Shown: positions 22,564-30,651, counted from the first letter of the stretch. The stretch: 35,356 bases of DNA from JAAYCI01 sp047972265 (GCA_047972265.1 JBKEAM010000042.1:1-35356); one strand, 5' to 3'. Made by a program: numbers and translations. The notes: generated from the letters alone by a model not told the origin.

Positions 22564-23250
22564 ATGGCACATATTTTAGTTGTAGATGATGAAGAGAAAA
22601 TCCGCGCGCTGGTAAAAAAATACGCCGCGCTTGAGAACCATACCGTAACCGAAGCCGCAGACGGCCTTGAAGCGGTAGAAGCCTGCCGCAAAAACACCTT
22701 TGCCCTTGTGGTAATGGATGTAATGCTGCCCGGGCTGGATGGATTTTCTGCCGTGCGCGAAATACGCAAAAATACCTCGGTGCCGGTAATTATGCTGTCT
22801 GCCCGGGGCGAAGAATACGACCGTATCCACGGGTTTGAATCTGGCGTGGACGATTATGTTGTAAAGCCCTTTTCTCCCAAAGAGCTGATGATGCGCATAG
22901 ACGCCGTGCTTAAACGCACCGCTGGCGCAAGCGCCGTGCCGGTACACGAAGAATATCTTTCGGGCCCTTTAAGCATCGATTTTACCGCCCGCGTTGTGCG
23001 GGTAAACAACGTAATTGCAGAGCTTTCTCCCAAAGAATGCGAGCTTTTGTTTTACCTTGTGCGCAATCGCGGCATTGCTCTTTCTCGAGAGCAATTGATT
23101 ACCGCCGTGTGGGGGTACGACTTTTTTGGAGACGACCGCACGCTGGATACCCACATAAAAACCCTGCGCAAAGCGCTGGGAGACGCCAGTACGCAAATTG
23201 TAACCCTGCGCGGTATCGGCTACCGCTTTGACGGGCAGGAGGAAGCATGA
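22564..23250 (+). CDS. OmpR/PhoB-family response regulator
   Basis: The 228-residue regulator has a receiver domain (1-120) with the acidic pocket VDDEE (8-12), phosphorylation site Asp52 in LVVMDVMLPG, a Ser/Thr switch in MLSARG and Lys101 in VVKPFSP. The C-terminal winged helix (about 130-225) contains LSPKECELLFYLVRN and VWGYDFFGDDRTLDTHIKTL with GIGYRF at the end. It binds DNA when phosphorylated by the kinase encoded directly after it. GGAGGGG precedes ATG 22564. The 4-base overlap with the kinase gene shows coupled translation. Target genes cannot be told, but the lipoprotein and YhfC-like neighbours are candidates. Confidence 0.95.
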   Translation: MAHILVVDDEEKIRALVKKYAALENHTVTEAADGLEAVEACRKNTFALVVMDVMLPGLDGFSAVREIRKNTSVPVIMLSARGEEYDRIHGFESGVDDYVVKPFSPKELMMRIDAVLKRTAGASAVPVHEEYLSGPLSIDFTARVVRVNNVIAELSPKECELLFYLVRNRGIALSREQLITAVWGYDFFGDDRTLDTHIKTLRKALGDASTQIVTLRGIGYRFDGQEEA

Positions 23251-24659
23251 CGCGCAAAAAAACAGGTGTTAAGTGGCGCATATTTGGCTCTTTTATGGCG
23301 TTTGGCATTTTAATGCTGGTTCTTTTGTGGGTACTGCAAACCGTATTTTTAGACCAATTTTATTCTGCCGTAAAGCTGTACCAGGTACAGCAGCAGGCCG
23401 ATGCGATTGCAAGCGCTGTAGCCGAGGATGACGACAGTTGGCGGCGCAACGTGCAGGGCCGGGGCGATTTGAACGCCGAGCTGTACATCCCCTCTGCGGA
23501 GGATGACGGCGAAACCGTTATCCCCGATTTCCCCGAGCGCATTTTTTCTCGCCTAACACAGCAAGAGAAAAAAGACCTGTACCAAGAAACCCTGCAAAAC
23601 GGTGGCAAGCTTACCCGCCTGTACTCTATAGAGCCCACCGGCCCCAGCGGCCCCCTGCATGTGTCCGAGCGGCGCAGCGTAGTAGCCGCCCGCCTGCTGG
23701 AAAAACCAGACGGCACCGAGGTGCTGCTGATTGTAAGCTCAGACCTTACCCCTGTACAGGCCACTGTGCAAACCCTGCAAGTACAACTTGTTTGCGTAAG
23801 CATTATTATGTTGCTGCTGGCGTTTGGGGCAGCTGTTTTGCTTTCTCGTAAAATTGCGCAGCCCATAGAGGGGCTGAACCAAAGCGCCCGCAAGCTTGCG
23901 GGTGGGCAGTTTAAGGCGCCTCCCAGTGCAGGCGCCTACCGCGAGGTTACCGAGCTGTCGGAGACACTTTCGCACGCGGCGGCAGAGCTTTCTAAAACGG
24001 AGGCTCTGCGGCGCGAATTGATTGCCAACGTAAGCCACGATTTGCGCACCCCCCTTACCCTTATTGCAGGCTACAGCGAGATGATGCGGGATATACCCGA
24101 AGAAAACACGCCAGAAAACATACAGGTGGTTATAGACGAATCCCGTCGGCTTTCCTCCCTTGTGGCAGATTTATTGGATCTTTCTCAGTTGCAATCGGGC
24201 ACTGTGCGGATGAAAAACGACCTGTTTAGTATTACCGCCGAGGTACGCAGCATTGTGCTGCGTGTATCCAAGCTTTCGGAGGCCGAGGGTCACTCGTTCC
24301 ATTTTGAATCGGACAGCGAGGTACAGGTACATGGCGATGCTACCCGCATTGGGCAGGTGGTATACAACTTTTTGCTAAATGCTATGGTACATGGCGGCGA
24401 GGGTAAATCGATTACTGTGCGCCAGCAAATACAGCAAAACTGGGTGCGTATAGAGGTATGCGACGAGGGCGGTGGCATTGCATCGGATGAATTGCCCCAT
24501 ATTTGGGAGCGCTACCACAAATCCGGCGGCAACGGCAGTGGGCTGGGGCTTTCTATTACCCAAAGCATATTGCAGCAGCACCCCGGCGCAAAGTTTGGGG
24601 TAGAAACCGCCCTTGGCACCGGCAGCACCTTTTGGTTCTCTTTGCCTTTGGCTACATAA
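23247..24659 (+). CDS. Sensor histidine kinase
   Basis: The 470-residue kinase has a first membrane segment at about 13-33 (FGSFMAFGILMLVLLWVL), an extracytoplasmic sensor of about 140 residues with no named fold, and a second membrane segment at 180-200. A HAMP domain (ARKLAGGQFKAPP) and HisKA follow, with His264 in NVSHDLRTPLTLIAGY. HATPase_c shows an N box (GQVVYNFLLNAMVHG), CDEGGGIASDELPHIWERY and GSGLGLSITQSIL. It autophosphorylates and passes phosphate to Asp52 of the regulator. All motifs are intact. A terminator follows. Confidence 0.95.
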   Translation: MTRKKTGVKWRIFGSFMAFGILMLVLLWVLQTVFLDQFYSAVKLYQVQQQADAIASAVAEDDDSWRRNVQGRGDLNAELYIPSAEDDGETVIPDFPERIFSRLTQQEKKDLYQETLQNGGKLTRLYSIEPTGPSGPLHVSERRSVVAARLLEKPDGTEVLLIVSSDLTPVQATVQTLQVQLVCVSIIMLLLAFGAAVLLSRKIAQPIEGLNQSARKLAGGQFKAPPSAGAYREVTELSETLSHAAAELSKTEALRRELIANVSHDLRTPLTLIAGYSEMMRDIPEENTPENIQVVIDESRRLSSLVADLLDLSQLQSGTVRMKNDLFSITAEVRSIVLRVSKLSEAEGHSFHFESDSEVQVHGDATRIGQVVYNFLLNAMVHGGEGKSITVRQQIQQNWVRIEVCDEGGGIASDELPHIWERYHKSGGNGSGLGLSITQSILQQHPGAKFGVETALGTGSTFWFSLPLAT

Positions 24660-24689
24660 TTTGCAGCATATATTATTTGCATAGGTTTA

Positions 24690-24730
24690 TTGCCCGGCGG
24701 CTGTTGTATTGCCTGCCGGGCAATGCTTTT
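24690..24730 (+). terminator. Terminator of the two-component operon
   Basis: TTGCCCGGC (24690-24698) and GCCGGGCAA (24715-24723) form a perfect 9-bp stem with an inner GGC/GCC pair, followed by TGCTTTTGC. Confidence 0.75.
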
Positions 24731-24755
24731 GCTTATTTATGCACTATTATGGTTT

Positions 24756-24785
24756 TTGATGTTAAAACAATATTTATGGTATAAT
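24756..24785 (+). promoter_or_regulatory. Promoter of the lipoprotein gene
   Basis: TTGATG (24756-24761) and a perfect TATAAT (24780-24785) are 18 bases apart, about 55 bases before the lipoprotein start. Confidence 0.65.
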
Positions 24786-24840
24786 TTGTGCAAACTTGTT
24801 TTGCCGCTTGCGGGGCGGCAGGGCCTATTCAGGAGGCATC

Positions 24841-25290
24841 ATGTCTTTAATTGTAAAACGCACACTGCTAAGCGGCATTTCTCTTTTAATGCTTCTGGTT
24901 CTTTCTGCCTGTTGGGCTGCACCCTCTATGCCCGCATCCTCGGTTTCTTCAAACACTTCTTCGCAGAGTACCGATGTATTTGCGGCCCTTTATATTGGCA
25001 CATGGGCCGCCACCGAGGTTACCCCCAACGAGGACAGCACCCTTACCGAGCAAGACCTTGCCATGATGACAGAACCCGATACGCTGTTTAAATTTACCCT
25101 GCGGGAGGACGGCACCGGCACCCTGTATGAGGGCAAACGAGCCGTTGGCAATGTTATTTTTATTGCATACCCGCATAAGGTAGAACTTTACTTAGAAGAA
25201 GATACCTCTTCTGCATTGGATTTTGAATGGCAGAAAGGCCGCCTTTTAATGCAGGCCAGCGGCATGCAGGTTTATTTTGATAAGGTATAG
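24841..25290 (+). CDS. Small secreted lipoprotein
   Basis: The 149-residue protein has a signal peptide with the lipobox LSAC (Cys24) and a Ser/Thr-rich linker (SMPASSVSSNTSSQS). The beta-rich C-terminal domain (YIGTWAATEVTP ... LREDGTGTLYEG ... MQVYFDKV) looks lipocalin-like. It would be anchored on the outer face of the membrane; its ligand is unknown. AGGAGG before ATG 24841 sets the start. It lies just after the two-component pair and may be in its regulon, an inference only. Confidence 0.78.
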   Translation: MSLIVKRTLLSGISLLMLLVLSACWAAPSMPASSVSSNTSSQSTDVFAALYIGTWAATEVTPNEDSTLTEQDLAMMTEPDTLFKFTLREDGTGTLYEGKRAVGNVIFIAYPHKVELYLEEDTSSALDFEWQKGRLLMQASGMQVYFDKV

Positions 25291-25332
25291 CATTTGCACT
25301 TTGTGTATTTATAAAAGAAAGGCGGCGGCATA

Positions 25333-25779
25333 ATGCCCATAGTATGTGTTCGTCATGCAGCGCTGCAAGATGCAGAGGATATTGCCCGCTTAAACCGCGA
25401 TTTTCTTGGCTACAGCTACAGTGCCGCAACTACACACAGCCAGCTTGCACCCCTGCTTAACAGCCCCGCGCACTGCATATTGGTGGCAGAAATAAACGGT
25501 AACCTTGCAGGTTATATACATGCGGCCGATTATACCCTGCTTTATCAGCCGCCCCTTAAAAATATTATGGGCCTTGCGGTAGATGCCGCCTACCGCCGTA
25601 TGCAGGTAGGCCAGCAACTGCTGCACGCAGCCGAAGAATGGGCCCTGCAAACCGGCGCAGCAGGCATTCGCCTTACATCCGGCAGCCCCCGCACCGATGC
25701 GCACGAGTTTTACAACGCCTGTGGGTATACCAAAAGCAAAGAGTCTTTTAATTTTATAAAATTATTTATACCTAACTAA
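25333..25779 (+). CDS. GNAT-family N-acetyltransferase
   Basis: This 148-residue enzyme has the GNAT fold: motif D/A with IMGLAVDAAYRRMQVGQQLL (about residues 77-96, where R-R-M-Q-V-G-Q matches the acetyl-CoA loop Q/RxxGxG/A), then AEEWALQTGAAGIRLTSG and the C-terminal HEFYNACGYTKSK. It transfers acetyl from acetyl-CoA to an amine; the substrate is not evident. Initiation at ATG 25333 uses a weak GGCGG site. No own promoter is clear, so it may be read through from the lipoprotein gene. Confidence 0.85.
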   Translation: MPIVCVRHAALQDAEDIARLNRDFLGYSYSAATTHSQLAPLLNSPAHCILVAEINGNLAGYIHAADYTLLYQPPLKNIMGLAVDAAYRRMQVGQQLLHAAEEWALQTGAAGIRLTSGSPRTDAHEFYNACGYTKSKESFNFIKLFIPN

Positions 25780-25824
25780 TATTTTACTTCCTTTTTTAAA
25801 ACTACTGTTTTTATTAAATTTTCG

Positions 25825-25833
25825 TGATACAAT
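25825..25833 (+). promoter_or_regulatory. Extended -10 promoter before the DUF6110 gene
   Basis: TG-A-TACAAT (25825-25833) is an extended -10 element about 40 bases before the start; a weak T-rich region lies at the -35 position. It would serve the metal-transport cluster. Confidence 0.4.
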
Positions 25834-25870
25834 TATAAATACAAAATTTATTTGCAGGAGGTTACTTATT

Positions 25871-26116
25871 ATGGGTGCTTTCGGATTTTTAAAAAATTCT
25901 AAATTCCTGTTTTTTATTGGCGGGCTTGCTGCCGGAACAATTGGTGTTAAGGCTTTAAAAAGCAAATCGGCCAAAAAACTGGCTGTAGCCGCGCTTGCCA
26001 AAGGGATGGAAGTACAGGATAGCGCCAAAGCAACCTTTGCCACCATAAAAGAAGATGCGCAGGATTTGTACGCCGAGGCAAAAACCCAGGCCGCGCAAGA
26101 CACCCAGCCCGAGTAG
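25871..26116 (+). CDS. DUF6110-like small membrane protein
   Basis: The 81-residue product has one membrane segment (about 11-26, KFLFFIGGLAAGTIGVKALK), a basic stretch and a helical Ala/Glu-rich tail that ends QAAQDTQPE. The first 25 residues and the pattern match DUF6110 proteins that lie next to heavy-metal P-type ATPases in Clostridia. It may be an ATPase partner. AGGAGG at 25856-25861 supports ATG 25871. Confidence 0.65.
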   Translation: MGAFGFLKNSKFLFFIGGLAAGTIGVKALKSKSAKKLAVAALAKGMEVQDSAKATFATIKEDAQDLYAEAKTQAAQDTQPE

Positions 26117-26155
26117 CCTTATACAACAAAACCCATATGCAAGTTGGTGTACCAT

Positions 26156-26225
26156 ACAGGCCCTGCCTGTGGCGCACTGGTTGTTGGTGCGCCGTGTATG
26201 CCAAAAGGTATGCCCGGCGCTTTTT
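26156..26225 (+). terminator. Terminator with overlapping alternative hairpins
   Basis: A long stem GCGCCG-x-GTATGCC / GGTATGC-x-CGGCGC (26189-26220, loop AAAA) is followed by TTTTT. Its left arm overlaps another perfect hairpin, GGCGCAC (26171-26177) with GTGCGCC (26187-26193), and a third hairpin ACAGGC/GCCTGT lies at 26156-26170. The overlap makes the structures exclusive, as in attenuators. The simplest role is terminating the DUF6110 transcript. Confidence 0.65.
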
Positions 26226-26241
26226 GCATTTTTACGCACAT

Positions 26242-26271
26242 TTGTAAAGGCGGCAGGCCCTTGCCTATAAA
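26242..26271 (+). promoter_or_regulatory. Promoter of the P-type ATPase gene
   Basis: TTGTAA (26242-26247) and TATAAA (26266-26271) are 18 bases apart, 24 bases before the ATPase start and directly after the terminator. A short GC-rich near-palindrome lies in the spacer and might bind a metal-responsive repressor. Confidence 0.5.
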
Positions 26272-26295
26272 ATAAACACTGCCAAGAGAGGCCCT

Positions 26296-28431
26296 ATGAA
26301 ATATTCTATTGTAAGTGATTTGCCGGGCAGAATACGGGTGCGCTGCGGTAAAAACGTGCTAAGCGCCGAGCAAGCCCAGGCCATAACCACCACCGTTGGC
26401 GCACTGCCCTATGTGCAAAAGGTGCAGGCGTCCGCCTACAGCGGTGGCATTTTGGTTACTTATACGGCCCCAAACCGCAGCCTGCTGCTAGAGGCTTTAA
26501 AAGAAATTAAGCTTACACAGTTGCAACTGCCGCAGCAAGATGCCCTTGTACCCCAAAATATGCAGATAGACAACAGCTTTTTTCAGCAGTTGTTTGTTTT
26601 GGTGCGCAACCACTTTTTGCGCCGCTGGTTTGTGCCTGCACCCCTGCGCAACCTGTATGTAATATACCGGGCTGCGCAATATGCACTGCGTGCGGTGCGG
26701 TGCCTGCGGCAGGGCAAAATGGGCGTGGATGTTTTGGATGGTGCCGCTGTTGCGGTTTCGGCCTTGCAAGGCAATTTTTCTACCGCGTCCAGCATAATGC
26801 TGCTGCTTAAAATGTCTGATTTATTAGAAGAATACACCCACGAAAAAGCCAAAACAGCCCTTACCCAAAGCCTTGTTATTCAGGTAGACCAGGTATGGGT
26901 AAAAAAAGGCGATGAAGAAATACCTCTGCCCCTTTCCCGCATTGTACCGGGCGATAAAGTAATTGTGCGTACCGGCTCGCTTATCCCGGTAGATGGCACC
27001 ATATGCGAGGGTGAGGCGATGGTAAACAAATCGTCTATGACAGGCGAGCCTTTGGCGGTGTTTAAACAGCCGGGCGGCGGGGTTTTTGCGGGCACCGTGG
27101 TAGAGGATGGGCAAATTATAGTAGAAGCCCGTACCGTAAACGCAAACAGCCGCATTAACCAAATTGCAGGCATGATTAACGAATCCGAAGCGCTGAAAGC
27201 CTCTGTGCAGGGCAAGGCAGAACGAATTGCCGACGGGCTGGTTCCCTTTAGCTTTGGGCTTGCCGCCGCCGTGTTTATTTTTACCGGCAACCTGCGCAAG
27301 GCGCTTTCGGTTTTATTGGTAGATTACTCCTGCGCCATCAAGCTTACCACCCCTATCTCTATTATTTCTGCCATGAAAGAAGCCGCAAACCACGGCATTG
27401 TGGTAAAGGGCGGAAAATATTTGGAGGCCATGGCCGAAGCCGATACCATTGTGTTTGACAAAACCGGTACCCTTACCGTGGCAAACCCCACCGTAAGCAA
27501 GGTTGTTCCGTTTGCAAAATACACCCGAGAAGAAGTATTGCGCACCGCCGCCTGTTTAGAGGAGCATTTTCCACACAGTGTGGCGCGCGCCGTGGTAAAC
27601 AAAGCAAAAGAAGAAAACCTGCGCCACGAGGAAGAACATACCGATGTAGAGTATATTACTGCCCACGGCATTGTTACCGCTTTTAAAGATAAGCGGGCGG
27701 TAATTGGCAGCGCCCATTTTGTATTTGAGGACGAAAAAGTGCCCCTTACCAAGGCGCAAGAGGCATTAATAGAAAAAGAAGCCGGGGACGATTCGGTTAT
27801 CTTTTTAGCCATAGGGGACAAACCCGCCGGTTTTGTTTGTATACAAGACCCACCCCGGCCAGAATCGGCCGAGGTAATAGCCGCCCTAAAACAAACAGGC
27901 ATTAAGCAGGTGGTAATGCTTACCGGAGACAGCGATTATGCCGCAAAAATAGTGGCCCAGCAACTGGGGATAGACTGGTACCGCGCCCAAGTGCTGCCAG
28001 AGGATAAGGTTGCCATTATACAAGATTTAAATGCAAAGGGACACAAGGTAATTATGGTGGGCGATGGCATCAACGATTCGCCAGCGCTTGCTGCCGCCGA
28101 TGTATCGGTTTCGATGCGCAGTGCTTCTGACATTGCCCGGGAAGTTGCCGATATGACACTGCTTACCGATGATTTGCACGCGCTGGTAACAATACGCCGC
28201 TTAAGCGTACAAACCATGCGGCATATTAACCACAACTTTGCCTCTATTATTGCCCTAAACACCGCATGGCTTTTGCTGGGCATTGGCAACATTATTACCC
28301 CCTCGGCCGCTGCCCTGCTGCACAACCTTACCACCCTTGCCATGAGCGCGCAAAGCATGCGCCCTCGCCTTACTTCTGCCAGTTTTGCACCACTGCCGCA
28401 AACACCGCTCGCACTGCCTGCCGCAGATTAA
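26296..28431 (+). CDS. Heavy-metal P1B-type ATPase with YSC motif
   Basis: The 711-residue pump has a degenerate N-terminal metal-binding-like domain without CxxC (residues 1-70), an actuator domain with TGE (249-251), the transmembrane motif DYSCAIKLTTPIS (YSC at 344-346), phosphorylation site Asp388 in DKTGTLT, an HS variant of the HP motif (EEHFPHSVARAV, about 422-433), MLTGDS and GDGINDSPA (589-598). It uses ATP to export a transition metal. CPC is replaced by YSC, so it is not a typical Cu or Zn/Cd type; the metal cannot be assigned. DUF6110 and a 26-residue gene flank it. Confidence 0.9.
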   Translation: MKYSIVSDLPGRIRVRCGKNVLSAEQAQAITTTVGALPYVQKVQASAYSGGILVTYTAPNRSLLLEALKEIKLTQLQLPQQDALVPQNMQIDNSFFQQLFVLVRNHFLRRWFVPAPLRNLYVIYRAAQYALRAVRCLRQGKMGVDVLDGAAVAVSALQGNFSTASSIMLLLKMSDLLEEYTHEKAKTALTQSLVIQVDQVWVKKGDEEIPLPLSRIVPGDKVIVRTGSLIPVDGTICEGEAMVNKSSMTGEPLAVFKQPGGGVFAGTVVEDGQIIVEARTVNANSRINQIAGMINESEALKASVQGKAERIADGLVPFSFGLAAAVFIFTGNLRKALSVLLVDYSCAIKLTTPISIISAMKEAANHGIVVKGGKYLEAMAEADTIVFDKTGTLTVANPTVSKVVPFAKYTREEVLRTAACLEEHFPHSVARAVVNKAKEENLRHEEEHTDVEYITAHGIVTAFKDKRAVIGSAHFVFEDEKVPLTKAQEALIEKEAGDDSVIFLAIGDKPAGFVCIQDPPRPESAEVIAALKQTGIKQVVMLTGDSDYAAKIVAQQLGIDWYRAQVLPEDKVAIIQDLNAKGHKVIMVGDGINDSPALAAADVSVSMRSASDIAREVADMTLLTDDLHALVTIRRLSVQTMRHINHNFASIIALNTAWLLLGIGNIITPSAAALLHNLTTLAMSAQSMRPRLTSASFAPLPQTPLALPAAD

Positions 28432-28456
28432 ATGTATTACAATAAGGAGAAAACAA

Positions 28457-28537
28457 ATGAAAAACCACAAATTTTGGGGATGGGCCGCTGTATTTTGCAT
28501 GGTAATGGCTATGGTTACAGGGTATAGCCGCAAGTAA
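28457..28537 (+). CDS. 26-residue membrane microprotein (DUF6219-like)
   Basis: ATG 28457 is preceded by AAGGAG (28444-28449) and opens 26 codons: KNHKFWGWAAVFCMVMAMV follows the initial Met, and the end is TGYSRK with TAA 28535-28537. One membrane segment with an aromatic N-terminus and a basic C-terminal end. It strongly resembles the DUF6219 proteins (pattern MKNHKFWAWAAVVCM-x-MT-x-YTGYKHK) found beside such ATPases. It lies 25 bases after the ATPase gene and before the terminator, so the two are co-transcribed. A role as a small ATPase regulator is inferred. Confidence 0.72.
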   Translation: MKNHKFWGWAAVFCMVMAMVTGYSRK

Positions 28538-28574
28538 GCTTTTGCATGCTGCTTTATGCTTTTACTTTATCACC

Positions 28575-28626
28575 CCAATAACCCCCCTGCCTTTACAAAG
28601 TTTTGTAAAGGCAGGGGGGTTATTGG
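28575..28626. terminator. Bidirectional terminator, 25-bp perfect palindrome
   Basis: Arms 28575-28599 and 28602-28626 are perfectly complementary around GT, with a run of six C/G in the stem. It separates the converging ATPase cluster (+) and SDR operon (-) and can serve both. Confidence 0.88.
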
Positions 28627-28632
28627 TTTATA

Positions 28633-29421
28633 CTAAGGCAGGGCATGCAACCCGCCCGCAACATCAATACCGGAGGCTGTAATATAAGATGCCAGCGGCG
28701 AAAGCAAAAAGGCAACAGCCGGGGCAACATCTGCCGGTACCCCAAACCGTTTAAAGGGAATTTTTCTCTTTTTCACTTCTTCTGCAAGCCACTGCGCATA
28801 TACAAGCTTACTGCCCGATTTTTTATAGCGCTCTTCTTGTCGGTTTGTATCTATAGCGCCTATGTTAAGGGTATTTACGCAAATATTATCTGCTGCCAAA
28901 TCGGTTGCAAGCATAAAGGCCACTTGCTTAACCGCCGCCCTTGCGGCACTTACTGCCGCCATGCTTCCATCCGGCAGGTTTGCAGTAACTCCATTTATAA
29001 TTACCACTCTGCCCGCGTCCGATTTTTTAAGTTGTTCCACTGCCACATGTGCCAAATTTAATACGCTCATCATTTTTACTTTGTACTGCCGCATCCAATC
29101 ATCTTCTGTGGTATTTAGTACATCTCCGGTGCTGCCGGCACCTGCATTTGCAACAATGCCATCCAGCCACCCAAAACGTTGCACTGTTTGTTTTATGGCG
29201 TTCTGCATATCACTTTTATTTTCCACATCGCACTTAAATATGGCACAGTTATGGCGCAAATCCTGTGGCAGCTTGGTATGCATATGTTCCAGTTCATTTA
29301 TATTTCTTGCACAGGTTGCCACAAGCGCTTTCTCGTTTAGCAATTGCAATACAATTTGTTTGCCAATGCCTTTGCTGCCGCCGGTAACAAAGTATACGCG
29401 GCCTTGCATTTGTAAGTCCAT
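28633..29421 (-). CDS. Short-chain dehydrogenase/reductase-like protein with degenerate catalytic residues
   Basis: The 262-residue protein has the Rossmann dinucleotide motif TGGSKGIG (13-20), CDVEN (about 64-68) and NAG (92-94), so NAD(P) binding is expected. The catalytic triad is altered: the Ser position is Gly144 (IINGVTAN), Tyr is Val157 and Lys is Arg161 (MAAVSAARAAV). It may be a binding or regulatory protein, or use another mechanism. It is third in an operon after MarR and flavodoxin (40-base gaps). ATG 29421 fits the SDR start; GGTGGAA lies upstream. Confidence 0.85.
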   Translation of the reverse strand: MDLQMQGRVYFVTGGSKGIGKQIVLQLLNEKALVATCARNINELEHMHTKLPQDLRHNCAIFKCDVENKSDMQNAIKQTVQRFGWLDGIVANAGAGSTGDVLNTTEDDWMRQYKVKMMSVLNLAHVAVEQLKKSDAGRVVIINGVTANLPDGSMAAVSAARAAVKQVAFMLATDLAADNICVNTLNIGAIDTNRQEERYKKSGSKLVYAQWLAEEVKKRKIPFKRFGVPADVAPAVAFLLSPLASYITASGIDVAGGLHALP

Positions 29422-29461
29422 ATGCGTTCCACCCCAGCATTTATATTTTTATCAGTACAGT

Positions 29462-29998
29462 CTATTTTATTTCATCCCCTAGCTCCTGCACATACTTTAC
29501 AAGGGGCGCAATGGTTTCTTTATCCACAAAATCGGCTTTTTTGCCATATGTATCCCAAAACTCTTTTTCTTCGGCGGTCATATCTTCGTATTTTTTATCC
29601 CCAACGCTCATCTTCTTTTTCATTGCCATTAAAATGCGGTGCAGAGTGCCCAACTTTTTGTAGTTTAAGGCACCGCGCAAATGAAATACCTTTGTACCTT
29701 CTCGCATATGCTCGGGCAAATTGGTTTTGATTATATTGGCATAATTGGTAGTGGCGGGGTTAGCTGCCCCCACCGTAAAAACAACAAGCGCAGGGCAGGG
29801 GTTTTTGGTTACCAAATCTATGCCCAATATACCGCTTGCGTATAACCCTCCCCCATATACTATTAGGTCGTACCCGGCAAGGTCTTTGGCGGCTACCTCT
29901 TTTCTGTTTAGCAAATCGGCATTCAACTCTTCCGCTATCCACTGCGCATACTGCTGGGTAGAGCCATAATTGCTTTTATAAATTACTGCTGGTTTCAT
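29462..29998 (-). CDS. Flavodoxin-domain protein (HemG/Flavodoxin_5-like)
   Basis: The 178-residue protein starts MKPAVIYKSNYGSTQQYAQW; the S-N-Y-G-S-T-Q loop is the FMN phosphate site. LIVYGGGLYASGI (about 54-66) and FTVGAANPAT supply the flavin loops. The C-terminal extension (DKKYEDMTAEEKEFWDTYGK) is typical of this group. It would transfer electrons through FMN. The gene lies between a MarR regulator and the SDR gene, suggesting a redox-stress operon. GGGGGAGAAAG precedes the start. Confidence 0.85.
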   Translation of the reverse strand: MKPAVIYKSNYGSTQQYAQWIAEELNADLLNRKEVAAKDLAGYDLIVYGGGLYASGILGIDLVTKNPCPALVVFTVGAANPATTNYANIIKTNLPEHMREGTKVFHLRGALNYKKLGTLHRILMAMKKKMSVGDKKYEDMTAEEKEFWDTYGKKADFVDKETIAPLVKYVQELGDEIK

Positions 29999-30039
29999 TT
30001 CTTTCTCCCCCTTTTGTTTTATACGGGTTTTATCGGAGT

Positions 30040-30489
30040 TTATGCATCCTGCATTGCCTGTAGGTTTTCCAGCATTTTTACAACTACCCCGCCCGCAATA
30101 TCCAGTTTTTCCTGTTCTATCCCCGCAAACAGGTTGTTTAAAAAAAGCTGTGCATTTTTGCCGCTTTGGGCCACATATTGTTTGCCCTTATCTGTAATTT
30201 TCACATCATGGCTGCGGCGGTCTTGGGCATTGGTGGTAAGGCTTACCATTCCGTCGCGCCCAGCAGCCTCTAACATTTTGGCAATGTTTTGGCGGGTGGT
30301 ATCCATTTCGGCCGCTATTTGGGTAACGGTGGGCGGCGGGTTTTGAGACATCTCAATAATATTGCGCAGTAAAAACCACTGCTTGGCAGAAAGCCCCTCT
30401 ACCTCTTTATCCCCCACCACCTGCAACTTATTGGCAAGTACAAATATACCGCCAAACAGTAAATGCCGGGGGTTATCTGGCTTTTTCAT
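30040..30489 (-). CDS. MarR-family transcriptional regulator (flavodoxin operon)
   Basis: The 149-residue protein has the winged helix at about 50-105: PTVTQIAAEMDTTRQNIAKM (recognition helix) and the wing DRRSHDVKITDKG, where D-R-R is the MarR signature. It probably represses its own operon: a 16-bp inverted repeat lies over its promoter -10 box. MarR proteins often respond to phenolic or oxidising compounds, consistent with the flavodoxin and SDR genes. The C-terminal helix (ENLQAMQDA) would dimerise. It is first in the operon. Confidence 0.88.
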   Translation of the reverse strand: MKKPDNPRHLLFGGIFVLANKLQVVGDKEVEGLSAKQWFLLRNIIEMSQNPPPTVTQIAAEMDTTRQNIAKMLEAAGRDGMVSLTTNAQDRRSHDVKITDKGKQYVAQSGKNAQLFLNNLFAGIEQEKLDIAGGVVVKMLENLQAMQDA

Positions 30490-30514
30490 TTACATACCTC
30501 TGCTTTACAATTAA

Positions 30515-30562
30515 ATAAGCAACCTATTGCATATTATACGCAATGGGTTGCTTATCTGTCAA
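30515..30562 (-). promoter_or_regulatory. MarR-flavodoxin-SDR promoter with overlapping operator
   Basis: On the - strand TTGACA (30557-30562) and TATAAT (30533-30538) are both perfect and 18 bases apart. Arms 30515-30530 and 30540-30555 form a 16-bp inverted repeat (one mismatch) with a 9-base centre that contains the -10 box. A bound MarR dimer would block RNA polymerase. Confidence 0.82.
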
Positions 30563-30651
30563 ACAGTACTCTATCGGGGCGTTTGTCTTAATGCTGCTCC
30601 ATTTGCAAACCGTCTGCTTTTTACAGGCGTATTTATAAAACAGATTTTACA

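Noticed and set aside
28645..29482. + strand open frames over the SDR gene
   Set aside because: Cysteine- and serine-rich low-complexity translations opposite a clear Rossmann-fold gene; shadows.
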